From positions 27,915,715-27,979,714 of the forward strand of contig OU452200.1 in NCBI GenBank assembly GCA_911728435.2: a stretch of DNA of 64,000 bases, in the 5' to 3' direction. This document shows, in pieces, positions 25,001-40,000 of the stretch. The position numbers and the translations under genes were made by a program. How positions within the stretch are numbered: the first letter of the stretch is position 1; the number at the start of each line of letters is the position of its first letter. The notes under the pieces are model-generated. The model did not search any database, was not told the DNA's origin, and was given only the letters and a program-made list of their open reading frames with translations. The DNA is from Apoderus coryli (taxonomy: Eukaryota > Arthropoda > Insecta > Coleoptera > Attelabidae).

Positions 25001-28000
25001 TTATTTCCGTTCAGAAAAATTATATAATATTCCGAATTTTGCATTATCTGCAAATTTGGATGAGCCTCCTAAGAATTATACTGTTTTTTATTTCTATTTC
25101 TTAGGGAAACTAGATTTCAATTAATAGCCAATAATTTGAAACTGAAACTTTGATTTTAAATTTGCTCACTCAAAAGTTGATTCTCTAGATCATTTAGTTC
25201 TTCTGGAACCGCGTGTCAGACAGTTTTTTAAATAATTATTATGTGATTAATGAGCAAAGTTAAAATCAAAGTTTCAATTTCAAATTATTGGCCATTAATT
25301 GTAATCTACTTTCCCTAAGAAATAGAAATAAAAAACAGTATAATTTTTGGGAGGCTCATCCAAATTTGCAGATAATGTAAAATTCGGAGTATTAAATATA
25401 TTAATATTAAATTTGTTATAGCACTAACATGCAGCAACATTAACTAAAGTCATGCGAATCATCCTCGCCTCTTTGCGTGAACGCTGTTCAGTTGCTCTAA
25501 AGAAGCTGTAGTTAACGTATACATTCCTATATAGTTGAAATTGAGATATTTTGGGTTGAAGTCCAGAGTAATTATTCCATTACAAATTTATTTATGATTG
25601 ACAACGTTTCGATTGATGAATTCAAATATTTTTCCAGTGTACAAAAGATATTGAATATCGTGGTACAGATATCAGTCAGAAAATCAATCACAAAAACTAG
25701 TTTTTGAAGTCATCCATTACGGAGAGGAGTTGAGTGTATTTTAAATCAAACGACGTCTACTCTACTACTTTTAACACGGAATTAAAGACTAGTCCAGAGT
25801 TAAACCTGCAATTAAGCATGAGAAAAATTTTCTTTCTGGTTTCATGCGTTTTTTGAGGCTAGTACAAAAACTTCGTTATTTAAAAACTCAGTATACTTCG
25901 AATATAAAACATAGATCATGCTGTACCAAATAAGTGTGTATTAAACAAAAATTGTTGTTGTTTTATCGTTAGAACAATAATTAGTCTCATAGAGATACCT
26001 ATTATCAAAGACTGTTTATATTATTGTTCGAGTTTGCAGACCACATGTGCGGTTTCTTTTTAAATCTGATTGGTAAATATTGATTTTTCATTAAAATTGT
26101 TTGGATTTTTTCCTGATTTGTGTTCTGATTATTGGTCTGGATTCTAGATACAATGTTGCATCAATTAAGCATAGCAACTTTTAAAGCACGCTCACTTATT
26201 CCACATTTTTTAGACCTTCAAAATTTACTTAGTAAAGAAAATTAAGAGAAGAATAAGCCCATGAGGCTGCAGTGAAACCGGGGACTCATGTCGAACGGAC
26301 CCTTACCAAAAAATATATATCGAACGTTAAACCTCAGTAAATTCTAGCATACTAATTGTTGATATAACATACAAATTTTAGGATTGGAAATTTTAGAAAC
26401 ACAGAATTTACTACCTACTACATTTTTTTATTTAAACTTTTCTTGCAATATCTAGTTATACTCGTACCAACACAAAAAATTTTTTGGGTTTAATGCCAAA
26501 TATTGTATTTCGTTTCTCGAGTCAAAGCATCGTAAACTTATTCGCCGTTTAACTGTTATTGTTATACTTATATACAACACAACCCAAGGAATTGTATGCA
26601 CATGTCAAAGTAAGCACAATAGATATCCAAAATAAGGAATTTCAGCCAGTAAACTATTATAATTACATAAGTAATAAAGAAAATTCCCAGAGGAGAAAAA
26701 GTGAACATTACAAAATATTTTTGTGACAGGACAGCAACATAGACAATATTACAAAAAAAAACCTCATCCAGTTATAATTCAAGCGTAAGCACACAAAATT
26801 TGGCAGCATTATAATGCATTTAAAACTTAAACAGAACATTACACAACAACTAAATGAGTTGATATTAATATTTAGCACCGCTGATAAGGATTTTTTCTTA
26901 AATTTTGGTTCAAGACCTGATTGATAATTGAAAACGACCCGCTGTCAATACAGTCTTTTTCGTCAAGGAAATGCTATTTGAATTGCAATTTTAATTAATT
27001 TTTAGCTATTTATCCTGATCCTTGTGTATGTGCTGAATAAACAACTCCTGACCTATCTATTTTATTTGTCCTATCTTTGACTTTTATAAAGGATATGAAA
27101 TTATATTGTGCTGATTTATGGATATACGTTGAAAAACGATTCATCTTCTTAATAAGTGTAACATTATCTTTAGAGAGCCAGGGTCTACAAGTTTTATTAC
27201 TTTGTTTTTCACGAACTTTATTGTTACAATTTTTTGGTGTTAGAGATGTAATTTTCTAAAATTGATGATTCTGCGTACGTGGCTTATAACCTATATCAAT
27301 GGAATGACCAGTGGGTCATTAAATGGATTCGGTACGTTTCTTCCTTCTTAATGTTAAAATTTCATAAAATGAAAGAAACAAAAAACCAAAAAAACAGCAT
27401 TCCGTCATAATTTATATTTATTACAGCAGCTGACATGAAGCATAACAAGCAAAAAAAAATCTATACCTAGATAGATAATTTGAATATTAGAAAAGCCAAT
27501 ATTATAAACAAATTTTACTGGATAAAATCTTCAAGGAGCCTTTAAAGGTTTCATGCAGTAAGAGTAAAAAAATAAAAACAGTTTTTCATTTCGGAAAATT
27601 CTATTAAAATATGTTTAATTTCATTGAAATGACAAAACTACTATAATGTGTTTCATTGAATTGAACATAGACTTACTGAACTAATAATAACTAATTAAAT
27701 TTATCATCAATGCTATTGACACTTACCTATACAGGGTGACATAGAAAAAAGTACATTGCATAGTGCCACACAATAGAGGACACTAAAATAAGAAAAAAGT
27801 TCCCATGAACACGGGTCCGCAAGGCCTTCTGTTAAAAGATACGGGGTGTTGAATTTTAATTTTTTTGGGTTTTTTTTCAATATCTTTAGCCAGAGACGCA
27901 AGAAATGGATAAAATGTAGTATACAGGGGTTTTTTATCATGCTAAATTCAAATATGATCTTAGTTTTGTCATTACTGTAATTCGAAAATTTCAAAGATGC

Positions 28001-31000
28001 CGTCAATCAATAAGAAGGAGAATGGAAAAATGTATTGAAGTACAAGGGCAACAATTTGAACATCTTCTAAAAACTTAATGTTTTGTTTTAATTAATCATA
28101 TATTTCATCATACCATTAAAATGTAATTGTTGAAGTATTTATCATTGTTTTTGCAAAGGTTTCTTTGGCTCTTTTTGAATAATTTGCGTGCATTGTCGGC
28201 TTTTAGATGCATTTGTACTGTTGCTTCTAGCGACTTGGACAAGGTATACCTCTCTTAAGTATAAAAAATGGGATAACAAATTTTTTCAGTTGAAAATGAC
28301 ATACAGTGTATAGCAAAAAAGTTACGACCGATTCAATAAGGATAGAACCCTGTATGTAGCGCCCTCTATTAATAATCACAAAACTAAGATCATATTTGAA
28401 TTTAGCATGATAAAAAACCCCTGTATACCACATTTTATCCATTTCTTGCGTCTCTGCCTAAAGATATTCAAAAAAATCCAAAAAAAATAAAAATTCAACA
28501 CCCCGTAACTTTTAACCGAAGCCCTTGCGGACCCGTGTTAATGGGAACTTTTTTTCTTATTTTAGTGTGTTCTATTGTGTGGCACTATGCAATGTACTTT
28601 TTTCTATGTCTCCCTGTATACCATACTATTACTTGAATGCTTTAATCATGATTCCCAAAATGATTTTCTTTGTTTGTTTTGCTAATGCATTGAGTTCGTT
28701 GACAGATATTAATTAATTCATTAGGGAAATTAAACAATTAAATTGTATATCCATACGTATTGATTCTATGCCAGTACGGGTTGATTATTCATTCGATATA
28801 TATTTTTTTTGCTATATTACAGGTGATTCAAATTCGAGGTCCACCAAGGGTAATGTTTAAATTTGACACAAATAGAAATTTCTGGGACCAACAAAATGCC
28901 ATCAACAAACAGTTAAAATCATTTTTCGTTTTGAAGATTTTGAAGAAAAATTGGAAATTGAGGTTTTCGTTTCTATTTCTTATTTAATGTATTCAACAAG
29001 GTATCAAAATATCAAAAACACATTCTGTTACAGATTTTATTTCTGACGTTTCGTCACCTCTCAAATATCATCAACTTAGTGTTTTTCCTTACGGCCGCCA
29101 CATTGGATTTTTACACCATCGCATAGGGTTTTTTCCTTGAATGCAAAAATATGTAACTTATCGTGTGTCAAATAAGAGTATTTACAAAATACACAAAATT
29201 AAAAAAATATATAGAATCCACGTACCCGTACGTACCCCATTGTTTTCTTGTCGTGTCTGTCACTATTCTGATATTATTTGACTTAATATTAGTTAGTGTG
29301 TTAGTTTGCAAAGCATTTTAAAATTATTATTGTTTTGAACGATGAAAAATTGTCATTTTTCAATTGTCGAACAACGTGATATGATACCACTTTACTATGC
29401 TAATAATCGAACCCTAGAAGATGAGTTGATGCATATTTTGAGTTCTAGAAAGACATCAGCCAAATGTAATGAATTCGGAAGTTTCACATGCACATTTTGT
29501 AAATACTGGCCTTGTTATCTGACAGAGGATATGTGTACTAATATGGCGGCCATAAGAAAGATCTATCTAATCTAACTATCTAATTTTTCTCAAAAATCTG
29601 AAAAACGAAAAAAGATTTTTAAAGTTTGGTGATGACACATCTTTGGACCCAGAAATATGTAATTTTGCCCAATTTAAACATACCTTCTGTTATAATGAGC
29701 GAGATCGACATGGTGGAACGCGAATTTGAACCACCCTGTATAAATATTTTATTCAGAAACTCTTAAAAAAATAGAAAATGTACTTACTTGCTAAAGAGCC
29801 GTAGAACAACACAAATTGTAATAAACATTAAAAACATTGCTACCAAAATTCCAATCATTGCTGGATCGACGTAAGTTCCAGGTGTTACTGGTGAGGATTG
29901 TATAGCTAGAACCATAAAATAATGTAAATTTAACAAATTTGAAGTGTGAGGGTTCTATTTGGGAAAAAAAAATATTCCTAGAACTTTATTTTTATTACTA
30001 AAAATAGTTAAAATTAATAAATTTTATTACAATAGGAATTATTCATCGTCATTATCTCTTTAATTATATTTGTTATGCATATTATATTACTCGACATGTT
30101 TCGAGTGTTAACATTCATCGTCAGTGGTTTTAGAGTAAATATCCTGTATTCAATTATCGCGATGGATATCTACCATTAAAAGAATGTTATATTATGGAAG
30201 GAGCATTTGATGACAGCTTTTAACACAAGAGCATGAGAATTACGAGCAAGAACATGTATGTGTCGTATTGAATACGAATGCTTAATGGCCATTAAATGCG
30301 AGTTGCAAATGATATTTTTTAAGATTCACTCACAATACTCAAACACGATTAAACACGATGACAGTGTTATTTTTGAAATAATAAATGTCAAATTATGTAA
30401 ATATTATATAAGCAAAACAAATTAATTATTCAAAAACAGTTGAGGATATAGTATATGGAATTTTTACGCCAAAATATTTCAAAACAAATAAGAAATCTAA
30501 ACATATATATAACATATAAATAAAACTACATCTTCTCTTTACATATACATTCAACTCCTCTCCGTTATCGCTTACTTCAAAAAAAATTTAAAAATATAAT
30601 TGTATATGCACAGTGTCTCATTTTAAATAAGTAAGGTAATATCAACTTCAGGTATAACCGGAAGTGGGGCAAATATCACAATACACACCTCGTAGATTCT
30701 TAGATTGCATTGGCCTCATTAATATTCTTGAAATAATCGTATGCTTAGTTTTCGCAAAAACGCCTAACCTACCAACTTCGTGAAGCACCCTACATAAACA
30801 ATGAACAATGCAGATGAAGTCTCACGTAGTAGCAGGATATAAAAAGTTTGTTTTAACTCCATATACTGTTACTTGCAGCTGCTAGCTTATCAAGCGTCAG
30901 ACCAAAATGCACAATATATGTTTGGAGCTTTTAGAAAATAATAGGTACTAGCTTACGGCTAAAAGTGATATTTACGTTTTGTTAATATACAAATGTTCAT

Positions 31001-34000
31001 CTACATAGAATATATGCTAAAACTATGATTATTTTTACATTACCAGTGACTCAAATTATTTGACAGACAACTAGACAAATGTTCTAATTTAATTTCAAAA
31101 TAAATATTATTATTAATTTATGTATTATTAGTTATAAATATTATCTAATAATTTATGAAATAATTAGAAATATATTGTGCGTTATGTGCATGATATATAT
31201 CTATATATTATATCATGCGATATATTTAAAGAAATTAAAGACCACTTCAGCGCTACAATTAATAGAAAAAATCGATTGTGTCACCCCAAAACTTTCCCGA
31301 CAAGTTATAAAGTAATCAAAAATATATCAAATATTCAATGAACTACAAATGGAAGTTAGAAGTCGAAACAAGAGGTTGTTTCTTTTCAAAATAATTGGTC
31401 ATTTTCTTCATATGTCTCATTTGGAAACCCTGTATTCCTGATTTAGTAATTTAAAAAATAGAGAATTACAACGAAATGTATGTGGCGGCATCTAGCGTGA
31501 GCTGGCAGTTCTAGAGTGGAGAGTTGTGGCTACGAAATGGCCTGTTTGGTGAAGGCAAGCAAGCAATCTGTAAATAAAGCCTTCCGCTAGGGAATTCGAG
31601 CGAATCTATTGTTAGCACTAAGATTTAATGGAGTTGTTTCTTGTTGACCGGCCATCGTTTGTGAACTTTGTTTCATGGGGAATATTGCCTGCTCACACTA
31701 GATGTCGCCACATACATCACATATTTATTATCTTCTGAATCAAGTACATATTATAAAAATTAAAACACTTGTAGATGACGATTAAATAAATAAAATAAAC
31801 AAAAATACATATATATTTTTTTTATTTATTATCTCCACCGAATGCTAACAATAATTTATATAATTGTCACAATATGGGATTGTCAACTATATATAATAAA
31901 TACTTAATATTAATTCTTAACATTTAACATGTACACATACATAATAATATATAAAACATACTAAAGTTTATAATTTAAAAATTCTTCAACAGTATAAAAA
32001 CATTTATTTACGAAGAAGTTCCGCAGCATTTAATTCCTATATATATATATATAGGATTTTTCTGACCTATTGCTAATCTTGAGAACGGTAAATGTAGTGT
32101 CCCTTTTGTTCTCGTATCAATCATACTTGTCAAATTCCTCTCTTTTTTTTATTAAGTGCATCTGATGTTTTGTATGTATTATGAGTGCATATATGTAAAA
32201 ACAAGGGAATGTCACTATTCCTAATTCTTTAAAATAAGTTTTACATGAAGTTCTTTTATTTAATTTTTTCATTGCCCTAATTATTTTTTTTGTTTCAAAA
32301 ACACTTTACAAGCATCGCTTGCACCTCCCCAATATAAAATACCATACACCAAAGTCGACTGTACCAAACCAAAGTAAAGCAATCTGAGGACGGAGCAAGA
32401 TACAGTATCTCTTATATTTTTTATGAGAAATACATGGCTGCGTATCTTCTTTAAAATGAAGTCAATGTGAGTACCCCAAGTTAGTTTTGAATCTGCGAGA
32501 ATACCCAAGAACTTAGTGCTAGTGACATGTTTTATAGACTCTCGTTCAACACGCAGCAAAAAACTGCCGTCAATATTTCTGCTTTTGGTTGTTATCGGGA
32601 GCGCAACTGTTTTTGAGGCATTAAGAGTGAGTCCGTTATAAATACACAAATCCGACATTGATTTAGTTAACAGGTTAGCCTTTTGCACGATGTCAGTTTC
32701 TGTATTACCCGTAACTAGCACGTTTGTGTCATCAGCGTAGAGAATAGGAGCTCCTGTAGCTTCCAGTATCGCTGGTAGATCGTTTATGAATATATTGAAC
32801 AACGTTGGGGACAAACAACTCCTCTATCTGGTGGTCCTTCCTTAGAACGGATTCCCCCAATTTCAACAATCTGTGAACGCTGATCAAGATAGCTGGATAT
32901 CCATTCGTATTCTGTTTTTGGTTAAATTGATTACGTCTGACGTATTTCAAATCTTTTTCTATGTACTAATTCCTAAGATATATTTGTAAATGGTTGTTTG
33001 AAATAACGATATGTATTATTATTATTATTTATTGGATACCTGTATTCCTTTTTTGTATGATTTTCAAAATCGAGTAAAAGGCGGTGGTCACAATGTACGT
33101 GTAAGTTTAACTTTGTTGCTGAATTAAATATTATACTACTATAAGGTACTCATGAACCCAGTAGAATATAGACTGCGAGTATTAAAGAGAGATAAACTAG
33201 CTACGACACAACATGGGTTGAGTGGTCGTAGAGCGGTATGAAGTTTGCATATCTTATGAAGTTTAGATCCTGTGTGTATACTCATATAAATTACTAATGT
33301 TTGGTTTAATAATTAAGTAGTGAAAGGAAACTCATCCACTTCTATGCCAAATACTCTTTAATTATTTTAATAATTCATATGGGGCAAAATACTTGATGCT
33401 AAATGGCGTTTATTAATGAATTGATTTACGTTCATTCAGGAGATATTAAGTATAATTCTTCCGATCTCGGAATTATAGTCTACGAGAAATCTTTGATTAG
33501 GCAACATACTGTTTCAAAATGTGAGAAACTTCAACTCGAAAAAAAACCGCATACTTATAACGACAAAAATCCTGGACTTATTATTTTTATAACTACTTCA
33601 AAATAAATAACAGTAAAAGATAGAGAAAGCTATACCTAGTGTTTGAGCAGGCAACATGACTATAGTGTAAGTAAAACTCCATTTAATCCTATTGGTTAAA
33701 CCCGAAACGCTCGAATTATTTAACACTTTATTTATGACAAAAAACACGTAATGTAACCAGACTTTATAGTGGGAATTTGCTTCCCACTCTATACTTTCAT
33801 CAGTGGTGATCGGTAGGTATGTGATGCAAATGCCAAACACATTATTACTAGCACTAGATGGTATCCGAATGCCATTTAATATAATGAAAGATAATTTCGT
33901 GGCATAGCGGACAAAATGACTGGTTTTACCTACTCAAGGGATTTTGTTTAATTTAGCAGGGCCTCAATCTAATTCAGTAGAATCAGACCGAGGCATAGGT

Positions 34001-37000
34001 CGACAGATACTGACGAATTCGTTTCGCTCTTATTATGAGCTCGTCAGACTACCATAGTTGTTTCCCATCTACAATATCGGCCTGCATTTAATCACAATGA
34101 GATATACAACAATAGATATATGTAACCAAGTACCATCTACGTTTACATACACATAATAATGCATATGGCACCATAAAGAGGCCGATCAAATCCAATGTAT
34201 AGGTAACACCCAGCCGTAAAAATAGAAATGAAATGAAAATAGTTTAAACACAAAACGCTAGCAGGAGACCATTTATCCTTCTGCTAGCATCACCCAAAAT
34301 ATTTTGGTATCAGTAACGCTTCGGACGGTGGTCTCCATGCGTTCGCATTATTTGTCAGTATCTGTCGACCCATGCCTCAGTCTGGTTCTACTGAATTAGG
34401 CCCTGCTAAACTAAACAAAATCCCTTGTGTTGGTAAAACTAGTCATTTTGTCCGCTATGCCACGAAATTATTTTTCATTTTTATTTACGGACAGAAATTA
34501 ATTTTATAATTTAATATAATGTCATACAGACCGATTTCGTGGGAGGTAATGTTTTACATATTATGCATGTAAATATGTTTCTTTTACATACTAAATAGAT
34601 ATTTTTTCTTTTAGAAAATGAATCCTAAAATACATAATTTAGGTACGTGTCCCTATAACAGTATTTTTTATTATTTTTTTGTGAAAGCTCACTAAAATTT
34701 TCTAAAATACCTTATTCATTACCAAATTTTCCAAAACGGAATAATATGCATTCGCATAAAAGTAGTAAAGTAGTTTTAAAATAGAATCTTGTAATATAGC
34801 AATAATTTTATTTTTTGTTTATTAATTATGATATTCGAAATTTGTCATAGAATAAGAGAGTATAAAATCTTATAATAATAATAATAATATTTATTTCAGT
34901 ATAAGGATTACAATGTCGGTACAATACATTTTATAATTAATGTGAAATAAATATTAATCAAACTCCTGTGACCTCATATTGTGTAAGTCATCCTATGTTG
35001 CAAAGTTTAAAACTTGTCTGCAACTGTAGATGAAGGTAGAACAGATATAATTGCACATGAAGCCATTTCACTTAAGTATTACCTATATCATTTTACAACC
35101 CAAAATTAGAAATACCTTGAGAACAAAACAAAAAGAAAAAAATTACTCATCGTTTAAATAAATGAGTTAAACTAAAAAGTGAATTCGAACGTTCCCGATT
35201 TTATTAGACACGATTACACCCCATATCCATTGCTTATTTCAATTTTATTATCTATAAGCCAGTTTGAAAAGATTTTTTTAAATGATTTATAAGAGGTTTT
35301 CTCTTTTAAATCCAGAATTAGGTTTTCATTTAGTCTGAACCCCGTTGGATGTCGATGTGTGTTCATATTTACTAGCCTTTTATCTTTAATTAGTAGAAGT
35401 AAAGCTGCTTTATAGAAAAGATTTTTGGTCGTTAAATTTCGAGATTGGCTGAAGATTGATTCAGACAAATGGTGTATATTAATATTGAATATTAGTTTTA
35501 GAATTCTCTTTTGTACTGTTTCTAGAGGTTGTAAAGTTGTTGAGTATGCTCCACCCCATGCAATAATTCCATACACTAAGAGAGATTGGACCAAGGCAAA
35601 ATACACAGCCAGTAATTTATCTTTATCTAACATTTTTTCAAGTAATTTTAAAAGATATATTAGAGAACGAATTTTTTTTACCAAATATTGTACTTGGATA
35701 TCCCATCGCAAACTGCAATCAATCATGTTTCCCAGGTATTTGACATGAGTAACACTATGTAGCGACCAAGTACGGTTTCGAAAGGGCAAAAAAATATCTA
35801 TTTCTTTGTTTTGTGTTAATAGATCCTTATAATGAGAAAAGGGATCATAGTAGGTTTTGTCCATGTTTATTGTGAGTAGGTTATTGTCGAACCAACGAAT
35901 TATTTTATTCAGATCGGTCTCTATTTTATTTTCAATTTCATTCCAGTTGTCTGCTTCCACTAACAGAACTGTATCATCAGCAAAAGAAATTATTTGTTCT
36001 TCACAGTTTATTGAGAAAAGTTCATTTTTGTAAATTAAAAACAGAATTGGACCAAGAACTGTACCCTGTGGGACACCGTAAGATATCGCTCGGGAACTGC
36101 TATAAGTGGACTGGCGTTTCACAATTTGACGTCTATCGCATAAATAATTTTTAATTAGTGTGTGCGCTCTATTGAATCATTTAAAATAATCTGCAAAGGT
36201 TGCTGTGACGACTTTTAGGGACTAAGCTGAAAATAAACAATCTTACGGATTGTTATGACTCCGAAACATTTCTATTTGTAGGGGCGTACAACGACGACTG
36301 ATTATATCAGCTCGAGGCTGATGAAACATACCCAGCTTAATATAATTTAATTGAATTAATAAAGATATTTTCGGGGGTAACTTTGTTTAATCATTTTGCT
36401 AATTATATTTTTCTAATATGGACTACTTTATATAAAAATCTGCCTGTAATTATATCATTTTCGAGAATTTAAGCTAAAATATTCTCTCATAATTTATAGA
36501 ATGTCGCACAAGAACTAGTCTGAAAATTTATTGACTTTTAAATTAATTAATTCAAGGGTTTTTGTCGAAAAACAAAACGAAATATTTTTCCTCTCAACAA
36601 ATATTTCAAATTTGTTACAGAAACTCGACTTAGACAGAATATTACTTCAAAACATTTTATTCGCAGTATGGCATTTATTATAATTTGTTAAAAATCTATA
36701 ATCATTGGTTTGCAGGATATGCCAGTGACATTGCGTGATTAACCCGTAGGGTTGAGCGATTTTACGTGGTAATAAAGTTGTGTTGTATTGACTGGAATAA
36801 CCGCAGTGTGACTAATATAAAATAAAATGTTTTTTATCGAGGTAGGTAGCAGAAATAATTTTATTTAGTAAATCATACAACAAATACAGGGTGTTCCAAA
36901 AAGGTTGTGCCAAACTTATGGTTATGGGGGACATTATGCTGCTAGGCCACTCCAACTTGGGTGTTCGTCTTTTAGGTTCCTGAAAACTAATCTAATCCAT

Positions 37001-40000
37001 TTGATATAGTTACTCACTTTCATAGTCATATAGTCTGCACTAAAAACTGCTATTCAAATTGTATATTAAAAGACAATTTAATCTGTTTGGTTTTGGTTAA
37101 GTTGTTTACGTTTGACGGATTTTAACCCTTTTTCTATGTCCGTACTTATTCTTAAGATATACCTATTTGTAAATGACTGTTTTATATATCAATCTAATAC
37201 TATTATTTGTTGGATACCTGTTTTCTTTTTTGCCTGTTTTTCAAAATCGAGTAGAGAGACGGTGTGACTAATATTAAATATTTTTTCGAGGTGTATTATA
37301 CAGGGTGTTCCAAAAAGGTTGTGCCAAATTTAAGGACATTGAATTAAAAACCTTTTGCATATGTGTAATTGAAATTTACAACTGGTATAATTACAAATAA
37401 ACTGTTATTATTATTATTATTATATAGACCCCTAGTCAAAAATGATCCGTTGTGACTAGAGTTATTTTTGGCTTAAAGAGCTGTTGTTACGTTCTTCAAT
37501 GTAGGAAAACGTCCTTCTGTTATTGTTTTTGATTACAAATAAATAAAAAAATATATAATAAGGTTTCAAAATGACGACCCCCCAACTGTATTACAAAAAT
37601 TGAATCTTAAGGATTTAAGCCCGCACCCGTTGGAAGATGTGCGGAACTGGTTTGTAAATTTTGGGCACTATAATAGTATAATAGAATTGATATATAGCGA
37701 CCAGGCCAAAAATGCGATGTAGAGATTTTGATGGAAATACAAGTTTTGAGGTCACCGGATTACGAAATTAATGTTTTTGTATGTGAGATGGTCTGTCCGC
37801 ATGACGTGTATGTCTCTATTCACTTTATGTCAGAAACGCTTTAAGCATTTAGATGATTTTTGCATATCATGACAATGTATGGAAATATTTTATTAGCTTA
37901 TTTGATGCAGAAATCAAGAAATGTACAAAGTTCTCAACTTTATTGGGCGTTTATTCTATGTCAGACAGTTTTCAAAATTAGTACCATTTCAGAAGAAAAG
38001 CTGTTGGTTATCAAGCAATAAAATCAGTTTATACGCGCGAGCAAATTGAATCATTTCTAAAAGAAGCTAATGATGAAATATACTAGGTCAAATTTCATTA
38101 AATATGTCGTTTTGTTTTAATTGTACTAATTTTTGTAGAACAAAAATTGTGTTACAACGTTAATTTTAAATTATGTACTCTCTTATGACTCTCAAAAAGC
38201 GTTTTTTGGCTTTTTCTACGATACTATGAACGATATCTTTATGCGAGCTGACACAGCGTAATTTTTTATTTTCATGTTTTATTTGTATTTTCTTTTTTTC
38301 TAATAAAGGTATCAAAAATACAACAGCTTGATTTATATAACATAAAAATTTAAGGACATTATATTCTAGTTAACACGTTTTAAAAGTAACAGTTTTCGAG
38401 TAATTTGCAATTGAATGTCGTCGTATTTTTCAAGCATTTCTGCATGTTCTATTTATTATAAATTTTTTATATTTTAAATTGAAAAAGTGAAAAAAATATA
38501 TTCACTAAACGTTACTGACTTTTAACTAATAGTTGTGACTTTATATCACCCTACAACTCACTAAGAAAAAGTATCTATTTGGAAGATACGAAAATATTGA
38601 ACTTTCTTTAATGTTTTCCCTAACTGCAGTTTAGAGAGCAATCACGTATGTATAGAATACTACACATTCTAAATTTTAAATGCGACTTAGCCTGGGATTT
38701 GTACGTATAGATTTTCTACGAGCGATATAGCCTTGCCAATAAGCCTACACGGAAATCTACTTTTGCCTGTGCAACTTATACGATTTCGAAATTGTTTGCA
38801 TTTAATGAACTGAAATAATAATTGATTGAAGTTCGTATTAAATAAAACTCAGTAGAATATTCTACGAGAGGTTCAACTTTTGATTACACCTACATTTGGA
38901 TTTATTTTTTTTAGAACTTTTTATGAAACTTATCTTAATCAGAAATAGAAACCTTTGATGAAAAACATATCCCAATTGCTCAATTTTTCTCCAATTAAAC
39001 AATATTTTAATATGAATAACAAAAGACGTCTACTCCACAATACGAAGTTCTTGTTATTAAAATATTAAACAATACATGTTTCGAGATTGAAAAATCTAAT
39101 CATCAGTGGCAATTGTGAATGGTGAAAACAAGTTCATAACAAATTAATTCTATTTATACAGGTTTGAAATACAATAACACAATTAGGATATAATTATATA
39201 GAATACAAAAAGTGTTTTATTTTTTCCTTTTTCTTTCCCCAATGTGGTAAGTTATACATTCATATTACGAACTTTATGTCTATCCTAATATTGTGTTAAA
39301 AAGAAAAATCTTTTAATTTCACAATATATATAAATCAATATATATAATATAAATATAATAAATATACTCCTGTTACTATACTTATACAAAAGAAGTCAAG
39401 AAGCGAAACAGCTAGAATAAATAATTCAATTGTTGTTTCCAAAGTTATTTAAACTTGTATGAGAATAAAAGAAATACCATGGTCTTTCGAGCATACCATA
39501 TTATGCATTTAGAAAAGACTAATATGCAACAGCTTGCTAATCAATATTTATAGCAACAAAAGCATTACGGTGTTGTATTATGCATGAATTTATTACAGCA
39601 GTGACCGAGCTAAAATGAGATAAATTATTTAAAGCTAATTTATTGTTATGGATAGCTCTCATTTAAATTAGGATTTAAGCTACAAAACAAAAAACAAGCA
39701 CAATGATCAAACACTTCCAGTGGAACATGTTTCGATATATTTATGCTTTCATCATTAGTCACAAAAGCAAACTGATAGGATGAGCCAAACATTTATGAAA
39801 ACGAAAACCTCTTTAGATATTTCAGTGAAATCTTAGATAAAATTTTGAAATAATATAGTTTTGCGAATTTTAATAAACTGAATTTCAAATTTAGTGTTTT
39901 CTTTTCAAATCTATTGAATTTTTTGTAAATTCTATCAAAGTCATTAGCAGTATTTAGATAGATTTTTATTAGTATTTTAGAGAATAGGTAAAATATATCT

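Larger units (their letters stand above)
28818..29740 (+). mobile_element. Mariner-type element, second TIR family
   Basis: The left end TACAGGTGATTCAAATTCG pairs with the right end CGAATTTGAACCACCCTGTA at 29740, followed by TA. The similarity continues inward for about 90 bp. The same end family occurs at 51812. Inside, 29342-29575 encodes a transposase N-terminal fragment and the rest is lost. Confidence 0.65.

Noticed and set aside
27713..28716. Similar open frames on opposite strands near 27.7-28.0 and 28.2-28.7 kb
   Set aside because: They are reflections of the two inverted arms of one mariner-type element, not genes.
35425..35748. 107-codon plus-strand frame
   Set aside because: It is the antisense of the non-LTR reverse transcriptase at 35214-36171.
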